Of a stretch of 64,000 nucleotides of DNA, positions 59,762 through 64,000 are shown piece after piece (position 1 is the first letter of the stretch; the number at the start of each line of letters is the position of its first letter). Under the pieces are notes generated by a model. It saw nothing but the letters and a program-made list of their open reading frames with translations, ran no database searches and was not told the origin of the DNA. The DNA lies in contig CALQJI020000002.1 in the NCBI GenBank assembly GCA_943330855.2, positions 62,001 through 126,000 of the forward strand, given 5' to 3'. This DNA is from Klebsiella pneumoniae. GTDB lineage: Bacteria > Verrucomicrobiota > Verrucomicrobiia > Limisphaerales > SXTU01. Both the position numbers and the translations under genes were made by a program.

Positions 59762-60685
59762 ATGAAACGACTTCTGTTCCTCGCCGCGTTCGTCCTCACC
59801 ACCACCGTTGCTGTCCTCGCTGCGGACGCGCCACGCAAGCTCATCATCATCGCCGGCAAGCCCAGCCACGGCCCGCTGGCGCACGAGTTCCGCGCTGGTT
59901 CGCTCTTGCTGGAGAAATGTCTGCAAGGCGTGCCCGGCCTCAGTGTCGAGGTCCACACGAACGGCTGGGTGCGCGATGAAAAAGTCCTCGCGGGCGCGGA
60001 CGCGGTGGTCATTTACGCCGACGGCGGCGGCGGCCATCCCGCCGTGCAAGGTAACCACAAGGAAACCATCGCCGGACTCATCAAGCGTGGCGTGGGTTTC
60101 GGCGCGATGCACTACGGCGTCGAGGTCGTGCCGGCGCAGGCGGGCGCGGAGTTCAACGATTGGCTTGGCGGGCACTACGCGAAGGACCTCTCGGTGAATC
60201 CGATGTGGGAGCCGGACTATCAGAAGTTCCCCGAGCACCCCATCACGCGCGGCGTGAAGCCGTTCACGACGAAGGACGAATGGTATTTCAACATCCAGTT
60301 CCGCGACGGCATGACGGGCGTGAAACCCATCCTCGTGGCCAAGCCCAGCGACGCGACGCGCGACGGCCCCTACGTTTATCCGCGCGGCCCGTATCCCCAC
60401 ATCCAAGCGGCGAAAGGGCGCGACGAAACCATGATGTGGACTTACGAACGGCCCGGCGGCGGGCGCAGCTTCGGCTTCACCGGCGGACATTTCCACCTCA
60501 ACTGGGCCAACGACAACCAGCGCAAGGTCGTGCTGAACGCACTGCTCTGGCTGGCGAAGGTCGAGGTGCCCAAGAGCGGCGTTGAGTCCAAAATCACCGA
60601 GGCTGAACTCATGGCGAACCTCGATCCGAAGGGCGCGCCCAAGCCGCCGCAACCGAAGAAGGTGGAGCCGAAGTCGGACAAATAA
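59762..60685 (+). CDS. exported ThuA-domain protein
   Basis: 307 residues from ATG 59762 (MKRLLFLAAFVLTTTVAVLA, a signal peptide). ThuA/glutamine-amidotransferase-like fold: KLIIIAGKPSHGPLAHEFRA, VVIYADGGGGHPAVQ, GVGFGAMHYGVEVVPA, EHPITRGVKPF and GRSFGFTGGHFHLNWANDNQ. ThuA proteins occur beside PVC propeller dehydrogenases and are linked to sugar metabolism, role unproven. Gap to the next gene is 52 bases; the two are probably one operon. Confidence 0.87.
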   Translation: MKRLLFLAAFVLTTTVAVLAADAPRKLIIIAGKPSHGPLAHEFRAGSLLLEKCLQGVPGLSVEVHTNGWVRDEKVLAGADAVVIYADGGGGHPAVQGNHKETIAGLIKRGVGFGAMHYGVEVVPAQAGAEFNDWLGGHYAKDLSVNPMWEPDYQKFPEHPITRGVKPFTTKDEWYFNIQFRDGMTGVKPILVAKPSDATRDGPYVYPRGPYPHIQAAKGRDETMMWTYERPGGGRSFGFTGGHFHLNWANDNQRKVVLNALLWLAKVEVPKSGVESKITEAELMANLDPKGAPKPPQPKKVEPKSDK

Positions 60686-60737
60686 GCCGCGCAGTCACCG
60701 TGAAGTTCCCATTCAACCCTCCGTCGAAGTCAGCCGT

Positions 60738-62792
60738 ATGAAAAATCAACTCGCCCTGACCGCCGCACTTCTTTGCGTCGCTCTCCCTGTCTTTGCCGCC
60801 GACGCGCCGAAGGAAAAAACAAAAGCGGACGCCAAAGCCGTCGCTGCCGCCGCGCCCGACCGCGACTCCGCCAACGCCCTCGCGGGCCTCGACGCCGGCA
60901 CTGGCCTTAAGGCCCAGCTCTTCGCCGCCGAACCGCTGCTCCTCAGCCCCTCGAACGTCGAGGTGGACCACTTGGGCCGCATCTGGGTGTGCGAGGTGGT
61001 GAACTATCGCGGCCGCAAGGGCAGCCGTCCCGAGGGCGACCGCATCATCGTCCTCGAAGACACCGATGGCGATGGCAAGGCTGACAAGCAAACCGTCTTC
61101 TACCAGGGCACCGACATTGATTCCGCGCTCGGCATCTGCGTGCTCCCCAGCCTCGACGGCAAGTCCACCAAGGTCATCGTTTCCTGCGCGCCCAACGTCT
61201 TCATCTTCACCGACACCGACGGCGACTTGAAGTCCGACAAGAAGGAACTGCTCTTCACCAAGGTCGGCCAGCCGCAGCATGACCACTCCACGCACGCGTT
61301 CGTCGTCGGCCCCGACGGCAAGCTCTACTGGAACTTCGGCAACACCGGCAAAGGCATCTCCGACAAGGACGGCAACCCCATCGTGGACCTCGCCGGCAAT
61401 ACCGTGAACGACGGCGGCAAACCCTACCGCCAAGGCATGGCCTTCCGCTGTAACCCCGACGGCTCGCAGCTCGAAGTGCTCGGCCACAACTTCCGCAACA
61501 ACTACGAGGTCTCCGTGGACTCCTTCGGCACGCTCTGGCAGTCCGACAACGACGACGACGGCAACAAGTCCGTCCGCATCAACTACGTCATGGAGTTCGG
61601 CAACTACGGCTACGTGGATGAACTGACGGGCGCGGGATGGAGCACCGCTTGGAAGAAAGCCAACGAGAAGACCAAGGTCTCCGACGACGAAAAACCCCGC
61701 TACCACTGGCACCTCGACGACCCCGGCGTGATGCCCACGATGCTCGTCACCGGTGCTGGCTCGCCCACGGGCATCGCGGTCTATGAAGGCGACTTGCTCC
61801 CCGCGCCCTTCCGCAATCAAGTCATCCACTGCGACGCCGGCCCGAACATCGTCCGCGCTTATCCCGCGAAGACCGCCGGGGCCGGCTACACCGCGAGCAT
61901 GGAGCCGGTGCTCACCGGCACGCGCGACAAGTGGTTCCGCCCCGCCGACGTGTGCGTCGCGCCGGACGGCTCGCTCATCGTCGCCGATTGGTATGACCCC
62001 GGTGTCGGCGGCCACGCGATGGGCGACCTCACGCGCGGTCGCATCTTCCGTGTGACCGTGCCCGGCGCGGAGAAATACACCGTGCCGAAGCTCGACCTTA
62101 CCACGCCCGCCGGAGCCGTGGCCGCGCTGAAGAGCCCGAACCTGACCGCGCGTTACCTCGGCTACACCGCGCTCAAAGCCTCCGGCGCGAAGGGCGAAGC
62201 CGAGTTGGTGAAACTCTTCAAGAGTGACAACGCCCGTCACCGAGCCCGCGCTCTGTGGCTGCTCGCGCAATTGCCCAACGGCAAGACCCACCTCGCCGGT
62301 GCCTTGAAGGACAAGGACGCGGACATCCGCATCACCGCCTTGCGCGCCGCTCGCCGCTACAACCTCGACGCCCACGCCGCCACTGTGCAGCTCATCAGCG
62401 ACAGCTCACCCGCCGTCCGCCGCGAGTGCGCCATTGCCCTGCGCCACAGCAAGGCTAGTGAGGCCCCCGCGCTCTGGACCAAGCTCGCGCAACAATACGA
62501 CGGGAAGGACCGCTGGTATCTCGAGGCCCTCGGCCTCGCCGCAGACCGGAATGAAGCCGCGACGTTCGCCGCGTGGCAGGCTGCATCTGGTGCAAACTGG
62601 AACACGCCCGCGGGCCGCGACATCGTCTGGCGCAGCCGCACGCCGGCTGCCGCCCCGTTGTTGAGCAAGCTCGTGCTCGACGCGAAGACTTCGACTGAGG
62701 ACAAAGCCCGTTTCCTCCGCGCGCTGGACTTCATCCCCAAGTGCAAGGAGAAGGACGACGCGCTCGCTGCTATCGCGCTCGGAGCGCTGTAA
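60738..62792 (+). CDS. PVC-type propeller/HEAT exported protein lacking the heme domain
   Basis: 684 residues from ATG 60738 (signal MKNQLALTAALLCVALPVFA). Residues 40-450 are the propeller of PVC-type CxxCH proteins: LLLSPSNVEVDHLGRIWVCE, IIVLEDTDGDGKADKQTVFY, MAFRCNPDGSQLEVLGHNFR, ADVCVAPDGSLIVADWYDPG. About 470-684 is HEAT-like (ARYLGYTALKASGAKGEAEL). Full-length relatives continue into a c-type heme domain; here the frame ends LAAIALGAL and meets a terminator, with no CxxCH anywhere, so it is a natural short form or a truncation. Probably periplasmic sugar-related function. Confidence 0.82.
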   Translation: MKNQLALTAALLCVALPVFAADAPKEKTKADAKAVAAAAPDRDSANALAGLDAGTGLKAQLFAAEPLLLSPSNVEVDHLGRIWVCEVVNYRGRKGSRPEGDRIIVLEDTDGDGKADKQTVFYQGTDIDSALGICVLPSLDGKSTKVIVSCAPNVFIFTDTDGDLKSDKKELLFTKVGQPQHDHSTHAFVVGPDGKLYWNFGNTGKGISDKDGNPIVDLAGNTVNDGGKPYRQGMAFRCNPDGSQLEVLGHNFRNNYEVSVDSFGTLWQSDNDDDGNKSVRINYVMEFGNYGYVDELTGAGWSTAWKKANEKTKVSDDEKPRYHWHLDDPGVMPTMLVTGAGSPTGIAVYEGDLLPAPFRNQVIHCDAGPNIVRAYPAKTAGAGYTASMEPVLTGTRDKWFRPADVCVAPDGSLIVADWYDPGVGGHAMGDLTRGRIFRVTVPGAEKYTVPKLDLTTPAGAVAALKSPNLTARYLGYTALKASGAKGEAELVKLFKSDNARHRARALWLLAQLPNGKTHLAGALKDKDADIRITALRAARRYNLDAHAATVQLISDSSPAVRRECAIALRHSKASEAPALWTKLAQQYDGKDRWYLEALGLAADRNEAATFAAWQAASGANWNTPAGRDIVWRSRTPAAAPLLSKLVLDAKTSTEDKARFLRALDFIPKCKEKDDALAAIALGAL

Positions 62793-62812
62793 CCGTTCAG
62801 CTGACAAAGTAA

Positions 62813-62840
62813 AAAGGCCCGGCATCATTGCCGGGCCTTT
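62813..62840. terminator. bidirectional intrinsic terminator
   Basis: AAAGGCCCGGC (62813-62823), loop ATCATT, GCCGGGCCTTT (62830-62840): an 11-bp stem. Rightward it is followed by CGCTTT; leftward the stem runs into TTTTTACTTTG, a better T-run. It lies between the convergent propeller/HEAT and pabB genes and probably ends both. Confidence 0.85.
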
Positions 62841-62905
62841 CGCTTTCTGAGTTCGCTGAACTCAGCGAATGTCGTGGGCGAGGCTCCGCCGAGGCCCCCC
62901 ATGGA

Positions 62906-64000
62906 CTACGCGACCGAAATATCCCGTGCGCGGACGGCGGCCGGATTCGTCTGCCCCAGCGTCGCGAGAAATCCGCCCGCTTTCGCGAGCGTCTCGTCGT
63001 ATTCCGCCGCCGCTGCCGAATCCGCCACGATGCCCGCGCCGACGTGGAAGTAAGTTTGCTCTTCGGTCCGCACCGCCGTTCGGATGGTGATGCTCAACTG
63101 GCTCTCGCGATTGAAACCCAGATAGCCGTGGCAGCCGCAGTAAGGCCCGCGCGTCACCGACTCCAGCTCATCAATGATTTCCATCGCGCGGAACTTCGGC
63201 GCGCCGGTGATGCTGCCACCGGGGAAGCAGGACGCGAACGCTGCGAAGTGCGTCACGTCCGCGCGCAGCCGACCCTCGACCGTGCTGACCAAGTGCTGCA
63301 CCTGCGAGTAGCGTTCCAACCGAACCAGCTCCGGCACTTGCACCGAGCCGTATTCGCAGACGCGCCCGAGGTCGTTGCGGAGCAGGTCGGTGATCATCAC
63401 CAGCTCGGACATTTCCTTCGCGCTGGTCTGGAGTTCGTAGGTGAGCTGGGCATCGCGCGTCGGGTCGGCGGAGCGCGGGCGGGTGCCCTTGATGGGGCGC
63501 GTGGTGATATGAGGGCCGCTGAGGCGAAGGAAAAGTTCCGGTGACGACGAGGCGATTTGAAACTCGCCGCAATCCAAGTAAGCCGCGAACGGAGCGGGCG
63601 AAACATCCATCAGCCGCTCGAAGAGTTCCCAGCCGGTGAACTGCGTCGGTGCGCTGAGGCGTTGCGAGAGGTTCACCTGGTAAATGTCCCCCGCGCGAAT
63701 GTAGCGCTGCGCCTGCGCCACGCGGGCGATGAACGCGTCGCGTGTGAAGGTCGAAGTCACACCGTCGGCGCAACCTTCAGGTTGCGAATCCGTCGGCGTC
63801 TCCACGCGCCGGCTGAATCCTGCGACTAAGTCGGCCAGTCGCTCCCGCCACCAGTCCGCTTGCTCCTTTGCCCGCGCTTCACTGCGCGAGCCGTCTACAT
63901 CGAGTCCGGTGGAGACTATCCACGTCTTGCCGAGCCGGTGGTCGAAGACGACGAGGCTGTCGTGAAAGCCGACGTGGCAGTCGGGCAGCTCAAGATCGTT
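62906..64000 (-). CDS. pabB: aminodeoxychorismate synthase component I (5' end outside window)
   Basis: 364 residues visible; the frame runs in from the right edge (LPDCHVGFHDSLVVFDHRLG). It converts chorismate with ammonia from PabA to aminodeoxychorismate in folate synthesis. Chorismate-binding blocks: RYIRAGDIYQVNLSQRL, IASSSPELFLRLSG, TTRPIKGTRPRS, SELVMITDLLRNDLGRV, ASCFPGGSITGAPKFRAMEI and HVGAGIVADSAAAAEYDETL. The PIKGTRPR block favours PabB over anthranilate synthase TrpE. pabA and pabC are not seen. It ends toward the bidirectional terminator. Confidence 0.92.
   Translation of the reverse strand, partial: NDLELPDCHVGFHDSLVVFDHRLGKTWIVSTGLDVDGSRSEARAKEQADWWRERLADLVAGFSRRVETPTDSQPEGCADGVTSTFTRDAFIARVAQAQRYIRAGDIYQVNLSQRLSAPTQFTGWELFERLMDVSPAPFAAYLDCGEFQIASSSPELFLRLSGPHITTRPIKGTRPRSADPTRDAQLTYELQTSAKEMSELVMITDLLRNDLGRVCEYGSVQVPELVRLERYSQVQHLVSTVEGRLRADVTHFAAFASCFPGGSITGAPKFRAMEIIDELESVTRGPYCGCHGYLGFNRESQLSITIRTAVRTEEQTYFHVGAGIVADSAAAAEYDETLAKAGGFLATLGQTNPAAVRARDISVA

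Noticed and set aside
60609..62375. Minus-strand frame of 588 codons opposite the propeller/HEAT gene
   Set aside because: Val/Gly/Ala-rich shadow of the propeller gene, which carries a signal peptide and family motifs.
62906..64000. Anthranilate synthase component I (trpE)
   Set aside because: The chorismate-binding half is shared, but the PIKGTRPR block, PabB-like N-terminal sequence and absence of trp genes favour pabB; this is not absolute because the 5' end is missing.

Overview
The window is dense, GC-rich bacterial chromosome (about 50 protein genes, one tRNA, no rRNA, no transposase, no CRISPR array). The gene content points to Verrucomicrobiota, probably a Limisphaerales/Pedosphaerales-type lineage. 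The evidence is two DUF1501 proteins with Tat-like leaders, a PVC-type propeller/HEAT 'dehydrogenase' beside a ThuA protein, a sorbosone-dehydrogenase/di-heme fusion, a Tat-leader Gfo/Idh/MocA oxidoreductase, and many short intergenic palindromes. No rRNA or marker tree is available here, so the phylum call is an inference.

Layout. 1-2958: the end of a repeat-rich coiled-coil membrane protein and a proline-rich lipoprotein. 3024-7024 (minus strand): accA, a rhombosortase gene with its GlyGly-CTERM target lipoprotein, and miaA. 7153-15358 (plus): DUF1501, an anchored polysaccharide deacetylase, MoxR ATPase, an EF-hand lipoprotein, hpf, an amidohydrolase and a K+ channel. 15557-25032: DUF1501 (minus), a GSDH/cytochrome fusion (plus), then on the minus strand an adenylate cyclase with a cupredoxin-like partner, an MFS transporter and ffh. 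25182-28056 (plus): xylA, rex and a four-helix membrane protein. 28072-29404: a slightly AT-richer accessory island with a GYF/DUF3592 membrane protein and a stand-alone caspase/CHAT-like protein. 29569-34740: Gfo/Idh oxidoreductase, trxB, an L7/L12-CTD-like tail-anchored protein, a rhodanese, hisB, and an ECF sigma/anti-sigma/exported-protein operon. 34829-38692: a double-thioredoxin lipoprotein, a DUF4126-like membrane protein and an SGNH hydrolase.

38797-51182 is one long co-directional run: ABC-2 permease, three SPFH/band-7 proteins (one with a His-rich N-terminus), a P1B-type metal ATPase with a His/Cys-rich N-terminus, a DUF2442 protein, ABC ATPase, ABC permease, and a membrane protein fused to an FKBP prolyl isomerase. 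It looks like a metal-export or membrane-microdomain module coupled to an ABC-2 system. A CHASE/PAS hybrid histidine kinase follows. 54808-64000: two SAM methyltransferases, a beta-CASP nuclease, tRNA-His, an old-yellow-enzyme family oxidoreductase, ThuA, the PVC-type propeller/HEAT protein, a bidirectional terminator, and partial pabB.

The most unusual structure is in the repeats. (i) GTAGCCGCCGAGG palindromes sit exactly at gene ends, supply stop codons and add C-terminal tails to MiaA and the cyclase. (ii) Heptanucleotide satellites occur at five places, including 25 consecutive 7-mers after rex and in-frame insertions in miaA, the MFS gene and the flavin oxidoreductase gene. (iii) MITE-like inverted elements share CCGGAAC-ATGCAGT ends. 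Few genes show a clear Shine-Dalgarno sequence.
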